64,000 nt of DNA from Nitzschia sp. DOCU1 (GCA_951394045.1 OX596001.1:310001-374000), one strand, 5' to 3'; shown: positions 30,309 through 40,841, numbered from the stretch's first letter. Translations and numbers: made by a program. The notes: generated from the sequence alone by a model not told the origin.

Positions 30309-32174
30309 TCAGAGTGTCGTCGATGGTTCCAAGAGGGTATTGCCCGTCAATAGGCCTGCCACGATCAACAACGCCACAATGATCATTTGTAGGAATTGTT
30401 CCCTCCCCGTACTCTTGTCCTCTTGATCATCTTCCGTCAAAATGGTCAACAAGCCTTGAAAACCAATGCTTCCACTCACCAAAAAGACGAGCGCGGGAAC
30501 CAACAAGATGGAATTGGGTCGATTGGTACGACTGGCCCAAAAGTTTGCTGCCACACACGAAACGACCGTCGAAAGATAAGTTCTCAAATTCTTGCCGCCG
30601 GCTGCCAAGACGCTACTCGCCGTATCTGTGCTGTTGCTAGCAGCCTTGTCATCTTGATGGGTCCACTCCAACACAAAGCCCGTGATCAAAAAGATGAGGT
30701 AGGTCAATAGCAAATGCAAAAGACACCACCACATGTCTCGGTGTGAAACTTGAAACGCCGCAATCAAAGAAAAGCAAAGGAGGGGAACAAAGAGTGCTTG
30801 CCAGGGCATGGGCACTGGATCGGACGAATATGCAGTATCGTCTTCAACCATGCCATCCTGCGTGATGCTAGCCCCCAGAGCATCTCCTAGCCAGGCTCCC
30901 ACCACCAGCCAAAACATGGTGACCATGCCTCCAATCAAATTTGCTGCTCCATCAATAATTCTATTCGATACCAGCTCGCCAATTCCCATGGATACGGTAT
31001 ATCCCGGAAGAAGCACAGCAATGGCACTGAGCGTGACAAGTGTGACATGGAGTCCGGGCAGCCATGTGCGATTGACAATGGTCGCTAGTGTCGACACGCA
31101 AAAGGACGACACAAAGGGAACCCACTGGGCAAATCGCTTTCCTTTTCCTAATTTGGGCAATACCTCAATGGTAGCATACGCGACAATGCCCAAGAGGAAT
31201 CCCACGGTCACGTCCCACCACGATCCACCCAAGACCATGGACAAACCGGCACCCACAATGGGAAAGGATGAAGCGACTGCCAGTTTTCCCCATGGATCGG
31301 GAGCGACTTCAATAATCTTGAGAAATTCAATCGCTTCGGTGCGAGATATCAAGGCTGGTGGTGCTGATCCTGGTTGTTCGCCACTACTGTTTCTGCCTGT
31401 CGATGGAGGAGCGACCACGTGATCGACTAGTTCAGCCAACAAGCCCAGTTTGTGTAAATTGAGGCCCGGTTCCAGTGCTACCAAAAAAGTCCGTGGAACA
31501 TCGTCTTCGGCTTGACATACCGAACACATCAATTCGGATTGTGTCGCTCGAAACATCCCCAACCAATATCCAAACCGATCTTCTAGCAAGCGTTGCAAAA
31601 AGACTTCGACTTTGGATCCTGGACTCCCATAACGAAAGGCAGCCTTACCAATATAAATGGAAAAGCGAACGGCTGCCAGAAATTCGGCTTCGGAAGAAGA
31701 TGATGCTAAATTAGCAGCAGTCGGGGACATGTTGTTGTCGTTGCTTTGATGACGTCGAATAGAATGGGGCTGAGCCACCATCAAGGGGAGACCTTGTTGT
31801 TGTTCTTCATCAATATCATCAACGTCCATTATCGATGAGGGGGCACCAGGTAACGTGAACGAACTGGGCAAACTGTTCGGAATGGAAGTCAAGTCAATTA
31901 CATCCGCTAGTGGGTCAGGAGCAGCAGCAGCGGGCTCTTCGAATAGCCCCGTGTGGCTGTTTCCTCTCTCCACATCGTCGATAGCACAATGGAGCCTTTC
32001 GTCCTCCGCTTCTCTGTTTTCTTCTTCGTCTTCCCCTTCTGGTTTGTAATGATGCTGTTGTTGATTCCTTTCGATGGCTTCTTTTGCCATTATGGGGTGG
32101 TGCTGGTTACTATCCACCCCTTGCGTTACAACAACATTGTTGATTGTAGGAATCGTCATGATGATGGGATCCAT
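30309..32174 (-). CDS. ThrE/DUF1212-type transporter (threonine/serine exporter-like)
   Basis: The product is 621 aa from the ATG at 32174; five codons upstream are open but begin with TTG. Residues 1-155 are hydrophilic and acidic (EGEDEEENREAEDE). From about residue 160 the protein follows the ThrE family: AVRFSIYIGKAAFRYGSPGSKVEVFLQRL is the typical first cytosolic segment. A series of about ten membrane helices follows, including GAGLSMVLGGSWWDVTVGFL and LLPGYTVSMGIGELVSNRIIDGA, the latter matching the conserved family motif. Fused ThrE proteins of this size occur in fungi and algae and are thought to move small amino acids. Target membrane is unknown. Confidence 0.85.
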   Translation of the reverse strand: MDPIIMTIPTINNVVVTQGVDSNQHHPIMAKEAIERNQQQHHYKPEGEDEEENREAEDERLHCAIDDVERGNSHTGLFEEPAAAAPDPLADVIDLTSIPNSLPSSFTLPGAPSSIMDVDDIDEEQQQGLPLMVAQPHSIRRHQSNDNNMSPTAANLASSSSEAEFLAAVRFSIYIGKAAFRYGSPGSKVEVFLQRLLEDRFGYWLGMFRATQSELMCSVCQAEDDVPRTFLVALEPGLNLHKLGLLAELVDHVVAPPSTGRNSSGEQPGSAPPALISRTEAIEFLKIIEVAPDPWGKLAVASSFPIVGAGLSMVLGGSWWDVTVGFLLGIVAYATIEVLPKLGKGKRFAQWVPFVSSFCVSTLATIVNRTWLPGLHVTLVTLSAIAVLLPGYTVSMGIGELVSNRIIDGAANLIGGMVTMFWLVVGAWLGDALGASITQDGMVEDDTAYSSDPVPMPWQALFVPLLCFSLIAAFQVSHRDMWWCLLHLLLTYLIFLITGFVLEWTHQDDKAASNSTDTASSVLAAGGKNLRTYLSTVVSCVAANFWASRTNRPNSILLVPALVFLVSGSIGFQGLLTILTEDDQEDKSTGREQFLQMIIVALLIVAGLLTGNTLLEPSTTL

Positions 32175-33131
32175 ATCGTATGTATGCAATAGAGTTGTGA
32201 GCGGTTCGTTTTCTCAATGACAATCAGAACCTGCTGCTGTTTGTGGTGGCGGAACTGATTCGTGAAACTGGGATTCTCAATACAGGGAAACTCCGCCCGA
32301 AAACAACTTGCAATGCCAATGCTACTCCTTTGCCAATTTACATTTTAAATGACTTTGCTGTTGCTTTATAGGTTGCTAGTGAAGCACCCTTTTTTGCAAC
32401 TCCAACTACCACGTTTGCAATAGGCTGTTTTCAGGAACAAAAGGACCAATGGAGATGCTGTAGTGAAGCTTTGGTGCGAGCACGCTTCTTCGTGGTCGAC
32501 GTGGTCCGTTTTGTCGGAGGCAATTTTTGAAGAAATTCTACACCGTTCGAGTTTGTCAAATGGTGACGTCACCGACAAATGCTCGACCACCGTGCGTCCG
32601 TTCGAATTTGTCAAACGATGACGTCTGCTGCGTTCCCACATGATTCAGTATCGTACATGGGAGGTTTTCGACGTCGTTTCGACGTTTTCGAGACGTCGAA
32701 ACGCTCGTTTCGACGTCGGCGGCCAGATGATTTGCAATATGTAGCGGAAAAAGGCGAAGATCAGGATGTTTCGGTCGGATTGAGAACACAAAATGTTCCA
32801 CCGAGCCAGCCATCGGACCAACCGTTCGTCGTCGCCGCTCCAGGTGAGGGCTCGGGAACGGTACAAAGGCCAGACGGAGAGGCTTAATTATTACCATCCC
32901 ACCGTTGAAAGTTGTTTGTTCGAATGGATCGAACTTGCCGGTAAATTTGAAAAGTTACACAAGGCGAGCGAGCCGGCCAAACGTCGGCATTTCCACCGAT
33001 CGTGCCGTCGGGACGACAACGAGCAAGGATGATACAAGTTTCCCAACTAGAGAGACAGTACCGAGGCCACTTTTCGTATAATAAACAACCTGTAGTGTGG
33101 GGACTCCATCGTTTGTGTGGTTGCTGACACG
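32175..33131. other. Divergent intergenic region with a perfect hairpin
   Basis: About 950 bp lie between the ThrE-like and GT8 genes. The notable element is an 11-bp perfect inverted repeat (CGTTTCGACGT at 32675-32685, its complement at 32693-32703, 7-base loop) followed by a third copy of the arm at 32706-32716. No supported coding region. Confidence 0.45.
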
Positions 33132-34463
33132 ATGGTGGCAAATCGCCGACCGAGCTTTCGTCGACGTCGTCGAGCCAAAATGGTCATGAGGGCGGAAACC
33201 TTGCTGCTCACGTGGATTCTCTATGGAATATTCCGAGGTCGACAATCACTTCAACAACAACTCCAACAACGACAACATAGATCCTTTGGGATGAAAGAAA
33301 AACAGCAATCAAAGTTCGCCTATGTGTTCATGGCCTTTGGCTGTGAAGTTGACAACGACCAAAACACGGCTGCAAGTCGCAATCAAACACACAAACCTGG
33401 GTATCGTCCGTATATTGCCAACATGTTGGTGGCCACAAAGTTATTACGTCGATACGGCAGTCGAGCCGATGTTATTGCCATGTTTAAATTTCACGACGAA
33501 CATCAAAGACTCGCCGAAGCAGATGAGGCCATGTTGCAATCGCTGGGCATTCAAATTCGATACATTCCGTGGAATGCCGAGTGGCATGTGCAGGAATCCA
33601 AACACTTTTTAGTGGGCGCTCTCAATAAAGTTCATGTCTGGAATTTGACCGATTATCAGCGTGTATTGTTTGTGGATGGCGATGTCATGCCTTTGCAAAA
33701 TGTCGATTATCTCATGGAATTAAGCTTTCAGGGTGTCTTTCAACAAACGGTCGTCTTGGCGACGGCTCGAGTTCCCATGATTGCCGGCTTGTTTGTCGTG
33801 ACACCCAATACTCGACTCTTTGAACAAGTATATGCAATGGTACACGACAAAATCATTCACAATCAAGTTCCGAAAAAGTACTTTGATACTACACGGGGTT
33901 GGGGACACGCATACGATAAAGTCGCAGATGGACCGCTCTTGTGGCAATCCAATCGAGATAATGGTACACTGTGGGATTATCATGGTGCCAATTCCGATCA
34001 AGGCATCTTTTATTACGTGGCCAAATACATGGAACGATCCTTGACTCAAATTCTGGCGAGTTCGATAGTGCATTTTGGCGTCCATCCTACAAATGCATCT
34101 CAAACGAGTGTGATTCGAACCGACTTGTTGGGCACGACGACCAACGATGGTATTTATCCACAAAATCCAATTCTTGCCTACCAGCAACAATATCCGGATC
34201 GATTCTTCCTTCGACATTCCAACTATTCTTGGGATGTTCCGAATTGTCAACGATGGATGAATTCTCCTGGCAAATGTGTGCCGCCATATTCCGATCATGC
34301 GCACTTTACACATCCCGTTGCCAAGCCATGGCAACATACAGTGGCACCTCCCAAACATGACGGGCCTGCAACATCAGCATTGGACTTGTGGTGGCAAACA
34401 CTCTATCAACTCCAAGACGAACATGACCACATACGATTGGACTACTTGTTACCATCAGACTAG
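33132..34463 (+). CDS. Family 8-type glycosyltransferase (glycogenin-like), type II membrane protein
   Basis: The product is 443 aa from the ATG at 33132; the upstream open codons begin with GTG. A very basic N-terminus (RRPSFRRRRRAK) precedes a membrane anchor at about residues 20-36 (MRAETLLLTWILYGIF). The catalytic domain starts at FAYVFMAFGCE and contains the metal-binding DxD motif in VLFVDGDVMPLQN (Asp182, Asp184), PMIAGLFVVTPNTRLFEQVY, and WDYHGANSDQGIFYY, all in the order expected for GT8. The C-terminus has conserved Cys and His residues. Such enzymes transfer sugars from UDP- or GDP-sugars. A Golgi location is inferred from topology. Confidence 0.88.
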   Translation: MVANRRPSFRRRRRAKMVMRAETLLLTWILYGIFRGRQSLQQQLQQRQHRSFGMKEKQQSKFAYVFMAFGCEVDNDQNTAASRNQTHKPGYRPYIANMLVATKLLRRYGSRADVIAMFKFHDEHQRLAEADEAMLQSLGIQIRYIPWNAEWHVQESKHFLVGALNKVHVWNLTDYQRVLFVDGDVMPLQNVDYLMELSFQGVFQQTVVLATARVPMIAGLFVVTPNTRLFEQVYAMVHDKIIHNQVPKKYFDTTRGWGHAYDKVADGPLLWQSNRDNGTLWDYHGANSDQGIFYYVAKYMERSLTQILASSIVHFGVHPTNASQTSVIRTDLLGTTTNDGIYPQNPILAYQQQYPDRFFLRHSNYSWDVPNCQRWMNSPGKCVPPYSDHAHFTHPVAKPWQHTVAPPKHDGPATSALDLWWQTLYQLQDEHDHIRLDYLLPSD

Positions 34464-34568
34464 TAGTAGTCGATCAAATGGCGCATTCGCAGGTAACGAA
34501 CGACGTCAATAGAAACTGGTTTTGCCGCTACGTTCTCTACTATCTATCATGCATCTCGTTTACAGAAG

Positions 34569-35708
34569 CTACGATTCCGTCGGTTTGAGCCGTTTGGTGT
34601 TGTCGTGGATTCCATTCGTATCGACTGCATCATCATCATGTTGCTTCTGGTGTGGCGTCCAGTTGGGAATCAGGTAGCATTCGGGATATCCCTTGGGTCC
34701 TACAGGAATGGTACCACTGCCAGTTCTTCCAAAATAGCCTTGTTTGCAATGTGCCAAATATCCTGCATTCGTAACTTCAAGCATACCGTCCAATCGCATC
34801 ATGTCACCCATCCATCGCCATATATTGGGATATTCCCAAAGATATTTGTGATTCAATTGAAATCGATTATAATACACGGGATCATGTCGAAAGAGGGGTG
34901 GAAAGAGACGGACATCAGCTTCCGTCACGGTCGAGCCCGTCAAAAATGTAGAGTCTGACAATAGGTCGTCAAGTTGTGATAAGGCGTCAAAATACGCTTC
35001 AAACGCAGCCTCGTAAACGTCTTGATTGGACGAGAATCCTGCTTTGTAGGATCCATTGGCAATCGTTTTGTAAGTCCAATCATTCAAGCTGTCAATCTGA
35101 GATGCTTTTTCAGAGGGATACAAGTCGATTCCATTTCCAAAGTCTTGCATGGTCGTACCCAACATTCGTACAATTTCCGCACTTTCATTATTGACGACTG
35201 TACCAGTTTCCTTGTCCAACAAAATAGGGACCGACTTTTGATCGGTAATACCTGCCATTTCATAAATTTCCTTGACATAGTTCTTGCCAAATACTCTGTC
35301 CTCTGTACATTCGGGGAAACTGGTGTGTCGTCCATTTCGTCCCACTTGACCTTGTGGCAAGAATTTCCACAAATTTCCACCCAATGGTTCGTCATCTTCA
35401 CTTCGATTGGGATACAAAACGTCCACCGAAATAGCCTCTTGCAATCCCAAAATGGCTCGTGCCAATACAACTCGATGACACCAGGGACAATTGTATGCCA
35501 CAATCAAATGGTACCGACCACTAGCTGGAGGATAATGGTGCGATGTTCCATCTGTCGGCGACGCCTTTGTAATCCAATTCCGAGCCGAGGAAATTCCACG
35601 AACAAATTCGCCTTGGGCACGTCGGGAAGCGGCATTGGTTTGATCGTCCGTCGTAATACCAGCGGCACCCACGACAATGGGTGTCAATGTTGTAGTTGAT
35701 ACAGGCAT
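34569..35708 (-). CDS. Glutathionyl-hydroquinone reductase-like GST (Xi/ECM4 class)
   Basis: The product is 379 aa from the ATG at 35708. The thioredoxin fold contains CPWC (Cys74-Cys77) in YNCPWCHRVVLARAILGL, diagnostic of the Xi/ECM4/YqjG class, and the substrate-binding motif SVPILLDKETGTVVNNESAE is present. The helical domain has the Tyr-rich FRHDPVYYNRFQLNHKYLWEYPN signature. The enzyme reduces glutathionyl-hydroquinones. The frame stays open upstream to 35819, and the extra residues (LFLRRIHHRRNDTSSLRASASAS) look like a mitochondrial or plastid presequence with no ATG, so an upstream exon is possible. Length without it matches the family. Confidence 0.9.
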   Translation of the reverse strand: MPVSTTTLTPIVVGAAGITTDDQTNAASRRAQGEFVRGISSARNWITKASPTDGTSHHYPPASGRYHLIVAYNCPWCHRVVLARAILGLQEAISVDVLYPNRSEDDEPLGGNLWKFLPQGQVGRNGRHTSFPECTEDRVFGKNYVKEIYEMAGITDQKSVPILLDKETGTVVNNESAEIVRMLGTTMQDFGNGIDLYPSEKASQIDSLNDWTYKTIANGSYKAGFSSNQDVYEAAFEAYFDALSQLDDLLSDSTFLTGSTVTEADVRLFPPLFRHDPVYYNRFQLNHKYLWEYPNIWRWMGDMMRLDGMLEVTNAGYLAHCKQGYFGRTGSGTIPVGPKGYPECYLIPNWTPHQKQHDDDAVDTNGIHDNTKRLKPTES

Positions 35709-36548
35709 GACGATGGAATGAAATGATGCCGATGCCGATGCTCTCAACGAGGATGTGTCGTTTCGTCGATGATGGATTCGGCGCAAGAACAACAACGAAG
35801 GATGCTGGAGAGACGGTGGCTACTGGTTCAGGGCCGGATTCAGATGGAAGAATCTTTGTTTCCTGCAAGTAATGAGTATCAAACGATGGAGCATTCCAAC
35901 GTTTTATGAGATTGACGATAGCCACAGCATCACGGTTTCGCGGCAATAGGGAAGAAGGAAAGTAGCCATTTTGGATCTTTCCATGAGATCTTCGTCGAAG
36001 GGTGCCGGCGAACACATCAAAAAGGCATTCGCCTCATGCGCGCTGCCTTCGCGCATCCTTTTTTGACTGATTTGACCAATCGTTTTGTTGTGCGACGGCA
36101 GTCCCCGGTAGTAACCAGGGCGGGAACCAACTTTTTTGTTGGTAGGGGGGACCAGCGAGCGGGTAGCTAACTTTTAGTTGGCAGGGCTAACAAGCAAGAT
36201 ATGTAGCTCTATACTTAAACTAGACTGCAATCGGCTAGAACGACGATATCTGGCTGTGCGTAGTAGCAGATACAGCATACTTGTCCTATTGATAATGCCC
36301 GGAGAGAAACGAGGAAGCAAGAATGGTCATGACGGAGCGACAATAGGTAGTGGATAGCTAGTTGCGCACCACGGGCCCTGTAGTTTGGGAGATGGGGGGC
36401 AAACTCGAGAGATCTCTCACGTCAACCACCACAGATGAAAATGCTAGTAGTCAAGAAAATCGCTATGATCATTCGGAGGACGGGCTGGTGTTTGGGGGCT
36501 TTTGGTGGGCAATGTCGTTGTTCTTTGTACGTGAACCAGCAACACCAT
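35709..36548. other. Intergenic region
   Basis: It contains possible upstream exon material of the GST (35709-35820) and a short direct repeat around 36123-36190 (TTTTTGTTGGTAGGGGGGACCAGC versus TTTTAGTTGGCAGGGCTAACAAGC). No other supported feature. Confidence 0.4.
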
Positions 36549-37556
36549 TTAGAAGGATTCTTCGACACAATTCTTGGAACAAGAAATAAACTCTTGCAAC
36601 GCAAATAGACTTCCTTGGGCAATGCCACCAGCTAGATGAGAACCGTTATTCAATGGTTGTGGATAGATTCCCATCAATTCTCCCAGAGGGACTGTTGGTT
36701 TCTCGCCGTTGTTTGCTTCTGGTAGTTTCGGTGCTGTGCTGCTGCTGACAAATAGGTCGAGCATTTCTTGTTCTTGTTGCTGCCGAAAAGATGATGATGC
36801 CAATGATTGTGGTGGTTGCTGGTGCTTTGTTTTGGGATGGAACATTGCTGGGACATGATCTTGGGAGATCCAGACGGCGCCATCCACTTCGGTGGGACAT
36901 AATTTCAATGCACTTGCAGAAGAAAGTGTCGCTGAAAGATAGACTACCAAATGATGAGCCCGAATGACAGATTCGTCCTCTAATGAAAATTTGGTAGGAT
37001 ACACCGACTCCCACAAACTCGACAATTTCCAATCTTCTGTGCTAGTGATGAGCCCCGTCTCTTCCTGGACTTCTCGTTGAATGGCTTGCGCCAAGGATTC
37101 ATTGGGATCGACCGATCCACCTGGCAAGACCCAAGCTCCTGGAAAGGACCGCATGTAATAAGGACGCCGAGTCATTAACAGGCGGTTGTTATTGTTTGGA
37201 TCCAACACCAATCCTGCCACTGCCAATTGGACAAATTTATGGCGAAATGTTGTTGTTGTATCTTTGGAAGCAGCAGCAGCGTTGGTAGTAGGACACGGCG
37301 TCGAATCCAACTCTGGGCAGTGACGGGCACGGCCCATGGGAAGAACCACGTGTTGTGGATCACCACCGACAATGGCATTATCCAAAGAAACAACGCCCAC
37401 TGGATCCTCCTTTAGAGAGACTAGAGCTCGATGGTAATGATCGCAATGATCCGTCAATGATGATTGCTTGAGAGTGTCAAACATGGACGTGGCAAATGGA
37501 CAGGGATTGGATCGTACCCAAACACGGGGCGACGACGACGACAACATGGTCACCAT
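36549..37556 (-). CDS. Nudix hydrolase (NUDT17-like)
   Basis: Single exon of 335 aa with ATG at 37556. The Nudix box is canonical: G147-x5-E153-x7-REVQEETGL (161-169). It is preceded by the strand KFVQLAVAGLVLDP and the loop RPYYMRSFPGAWVLPGGSV. The catalytic Glu residues are intact. About 100 residues before the domain and 120 after it are less conserved and Ser/Gln-rich. Nudix enzymes hydrolyse nucleoside diphosphates linked to another group, using Mg2+. The placement of the domain and the PGAWVLPGG context resemble NUDT17-type proteins, but the substrate is not predictable. Confidence 0.88.
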   Translation of the reverse strand: MVTMLSSSSPRVWVRSNPCPFATSMFDTLKQSSLTDHCDHYHRALVSLKEDPVGVVSLDNAIVGGDPQHVVLPMGRARHCPELDSTPCPTTNAAAASKDTTTTFRHKFVQLAVAGLVLDPNNNNRLLMTRRPYYMRSFPGAWVLPGGSVDPNESLAQAIQREVQEETGLITSTEDWKLSSLWESVYPTKFSLEDESVIRAHHLVVYLSATLSSASALKLCPTEVDGAVWISQDHVPAMFHPKTKHQQPPQSLASSSFRQQQEQEMLDLFVSSSTAPKLPEANNGEKPTVPLGELMGIYPQPLNNGSHLAGGIAQGSLFALQEFISCSKNCVEESF

Positions 37557-38109
37557 GGTGGCAGCAGCTAGCGCAGCAAGAATCTACCGCTCTTGTTAGT
37601 ATCGGTAGAGATCATTGTCTCCAAAGAATGATAAGGATAGAATATGGTGTAGTTGTAGAGGATACGATTCCCATAAAGTGTATCTTTTTGTTCCTGCCTA
37701 CTATCGTTTCCTTGCATGGCCCGCTGGATCCATGGCACACATGAGATGAATGTCCCGACACGAAAATTTGGAGTGTTTTTATTAATTTTAGATACGGATA
37801 TCTAATACTCTAAGTCATGGAAGGTTACTTACGTGATGGATAACGTCATTCAACCGCCAATCCTTGTGAGAAGGCACATGGCGTGGTATCTTCTTCGACG
37901 CAACGACGAGGGTCTTCGACGAAAGTTGTGAAAATGGATGCCATCGGTGATGGAAATGGAAGCCACAACTACCGGAGGGTCTACTAAACATTACTCAAAA
38001 GTCCAAAACGTAAGTATGAGTCTCTCTAATACTGCACATTGAAACGTGTCTGGAAGATAGCGTAGCATTCTTGAGCTATTACTTCAGAGGATTGTACAGC
38101 CAAAGAAGA
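37557..38109. other. Divergent intergenic region between Nudix and sulfotransferase genes
   Basis: The 550 bp hold both promoters. In the frame of the sulfotransferase the last 39 bp are open but start with TTG. No other feature is supported. Confidence 0.4.
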
Positions 38110-39366
38110 ATGACAGCAGGATTTTCGGCGGGTCGGCGGCGAGGGATGATGCGACCTACCATGGTGACGCTGGGTATCGTGTTGGTGTTGTTGACCGTAT
38201 GGGACACGCAAATGCGGCAACGATCCGACACTAGCCTCAAACTCGACGAGGAACTTCAAGACGACGAGCTACTAGGTACCACGTGGTTGAGCGAGCCGCA
38301 AAAAGAACCACCACCACCAAGTGAAATTCTTCAAGCCCCTGCTGGTAATTACAGGCATAATGTTTATGATATTCCATCAGACAATTTCGAAAACTTTCAT
38401 TCGTCTGCACCCGACGAATCAGATGAAACTCGTCGTCGGCTCATTGATTTTGGAGTGGTGGGTTTTGAAAAGTGCGGAACGACCTTTTTGCTAGAGGAGA
38501 TTTTGGCAAAGTCGAAACAAGTCTTTATGGCTGGCGCTGAAACGGGCAGTGAAGTGCATGCCTTGCATCCAAACGATTTGGACCAACTCCAAGCCATGTT
38601 TCGTCCTCATATTCAGGATGTTGTCGATGGAGTTCCAGTCCGACGACGAGGCTTTAAAAATCCCATGCTGTATATGAATCAACCGTGGTTGCAAAATCTT
38701 CAAGATCATTTTCCTACCCTCAAATTCATTGTGACGGTACGACATCCCGTCACATGGTTTCAATCGTGGTACAATTACAAATTGCGGACCGGACGTTATG
38801 TCATGCCCACGCCACACGAAACGATGGGTTTATGTCGCGAGGCATGCGACTACAAGGGTCCAGAAGGCCATTGCATCACAGTCAAGAGTCCGGGATGTTC
38901 GGGGCATTCCAATTACCATCAATACTTGTCAAGAATGGGATACACGGATATGAATACGGAGGAGGAACTATCACTCTTGGGACATCATGAGATGGAGATT
39001 TTCAACTTTTCTCAAACCAAACTGTTTTTGACCGAAATGGGACAAATGGATGGCAAGAATACGACTGTCTCCCAAACTTTGATTCGAACGATGGAAGATT
39101 TTCTGGACTTGCAAGAGCATGCATTGCCCGATATCCAGCCGTACAAGCCACCCAACTACACTTGGACGCAGGACAAGCTAGATAGAAGCATCGATATCTG
39201 TCATGATGAGTATCAAGACATTCGGGTCCACTTGTTGGATGTTGGCCGCAAGGCTGGCCTTTGGATCGAAGATTATTTTCTAAAGTCGCCGCATGTCGTG
39301 GTGGCAGATCGTGAGGATTTCCTACATCGAATTCGACAGTGGAAAAAGGATCCTTGCAAGTCGTAG
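38110..39366 (+). CDS. Golgi-type carbohydrate/tyrosyl sulfotransferase
   Basis: The product is 418 aa from the ATG at 38110. A basic tail and one membrane anchor (residues 18-32, MVTLGIVLVLLTVW) give type II topology. VGFEKCGTTFL (117-127) is the 5'-phosphosulfate-binding loop and TVRHPVTWFQSWYN (209-222) the 3'-phosphate-binding segment of PAPS-dependent sulfotransferases. Cys-containing inserts follow (CREACDYKG, CITVKSPGC). Several N-x-S/T sites occur in the luminal part. It should transfer sulfate from PAPS to a polysaccharide or protein in the Golgi. Diatoms make sulfated cell-wall and exuded polysaccharides, so such a role is plausible but inferred. Confidence 0.88.
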   Translation: MTAGFSAGRRRGMMRPTMVTLGIVLVLLTVWDTQMRQRSDTSLKLDEELQDDELLGTTWLSEPQKEPPPPSEILQAPAGNYRHNVYDIPSDNFENFHSSAPDESDETRRRLIDFGVVGFEKCGTTFLLEEILAKSKQVFMAGAETGSEVHALHPNDLDQLQAMFRPHIQDVVDGVPVRRRGFKNPMLYMNQPWLQNLQDHFPTLKFIVTVRHPVTWFQSWYNYKLRTGRYVMPTPHETMGLCREACDYKGPEGHCITVKSPGCSGHSNYHQYLSRMGYTDMNTEEELSLLGHHEMEIFNFSQTKLFLTEMGQMDGKNTTVSQTLIRTMEDFLDLQEHALPDIQPYKPPNYTWTQDKLDRSIDICHDEYQDIRVHLLDVGRKAGLWIEDYFLKSPHVVVADREDFLHRIRQWKKDPCKS

Positions 39367-40841
39367 GGCATGTGCGTCTTGCGGGTCTGCAGATCGTAGG
39401 TACAACTACAACTGCAAGGGAAGCTAAGTAACACGCAAGCTTATCCTTGGACGAGCAGACCTACGTTAAGTTACGCATTTCTGTCTAGAGAGACCGTAAA
39501 CCTCGAACAGTAGTATACTAGGCGGCCAAGTAGCGAAAGCTATCTTCTGGCGGCGTCGCTGATCGACGATTTGATTCGAAGGGATCGGCGCTGGAAGCAA
39601 GATAGAGACGACGAGATGATCCGATAAGATGAAGTCAAAATAGTTATTCGACTTGACGAAACCTAGTACCTAGCCCCCATCCCGTTGACTAGCTAGTAGG
39701 GAGTACGATGTGCAAATCCGTCCTCGTTCTGGTGAACGTATGATGGGGGATAGCTAGAAGCAGCCGTCCTTGATCTAAGATCGCAGCGAATCGCGGAGTC
39801 GGAGAGAAGTAAGTTGCGCTCTTCCTGATATCAATCATAGTTCGAAGAAGCACTACACAGACTATAGTTAGTAGCTAAAGGATGAGAAGTTTTACGGGAC
39901 TTGTGTGTTCCTAGCCCTAGAAGGTGAAAACTCAAAGCTTCAACAGTTGGCAGATGGCTAGACGCGAGATAGAACAGATCCATGTTGGCATGATTTAGAA
40001 CATTCACATTGTTTCTTGAAGGGAATCGGATGCATACCATCGGCGAGAACCAAAATCCCGTGTCGGCAGAATTGGATTTTCTTACTTTTTATTGCATACA
40101 CTAGCAATCGACCGGCTGTACTGTCGATCGATCTTCAAGGTTATGTTTTGCGATACAAAGTATGCTCCCTCCCTATTTGCGGCTCAAGTTAGGCAGCTGC
40201 TCTTGGGTCCTCCGCCGTGCTTTCCCCTAATGTCATTGAAGAAAAAAGGATGGTGGTGTCAAAGGCGCTACTTGGGGATATCGAACGAACGTCGGCGGAT
40301 GAGTATATTTGTACGACAGAAACGGTAAGAAGGATGCGAAAGAACTCCTTCAATTTCGGCATATTAATTCAAAATCGGAGGCGATGACAGCAGACGACAG
40401 GGGGGTGGATGAGCCACTTGATTGGTCAGAGTGGTGACCTTGTCATCTTGTTGGTCCCGATTTCCCATTCGCGCCTTCTTTAAAATCACACTGGGGCAAT
40501 TGGAAACAGATGGCATGAAATATCAGTGAAGTCAATGTATATGCCCCGATCAACGAGAAACTCCGACCATAAAAAGGCGCCAGAGTCCCGGTGTACAGTA
40601 TATTTATACAGTAATCTACGTCTAAGTGACAATCTTCGACCGAATTGCGGAAGGGACCTTTTTGCTCGTATTTTGTGATGGCCCAAAGATACGGTACCCT
40701 TTCGTCCCACGGGGACAAACAAACGAAATTTTCGACCCAACACTTTTTGTCCATATTTTTCTGTGGTCCGCAATCACAGAACAAACCCATCTTTGTGTTA
40801 CGCAAATCACGCAAATCGAAGATTGTGTCAATTGCCTCGCC
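39367..40841. other. Long intergenic region upstream of the bZIP gene
   Basis: About 1.5 kb with no supported gene. It has CTAG-rich words near 39690-39710 and a TATA-like run (GTATATTTATACAG) near 40598-40611. The minus-strand frame at 40443-41069 overlaps the bZIP coding region and has no domain. The plus frame is open from 40626 into the bZIP gene but lacks an ATG before 40842. Confidence 0.4.
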
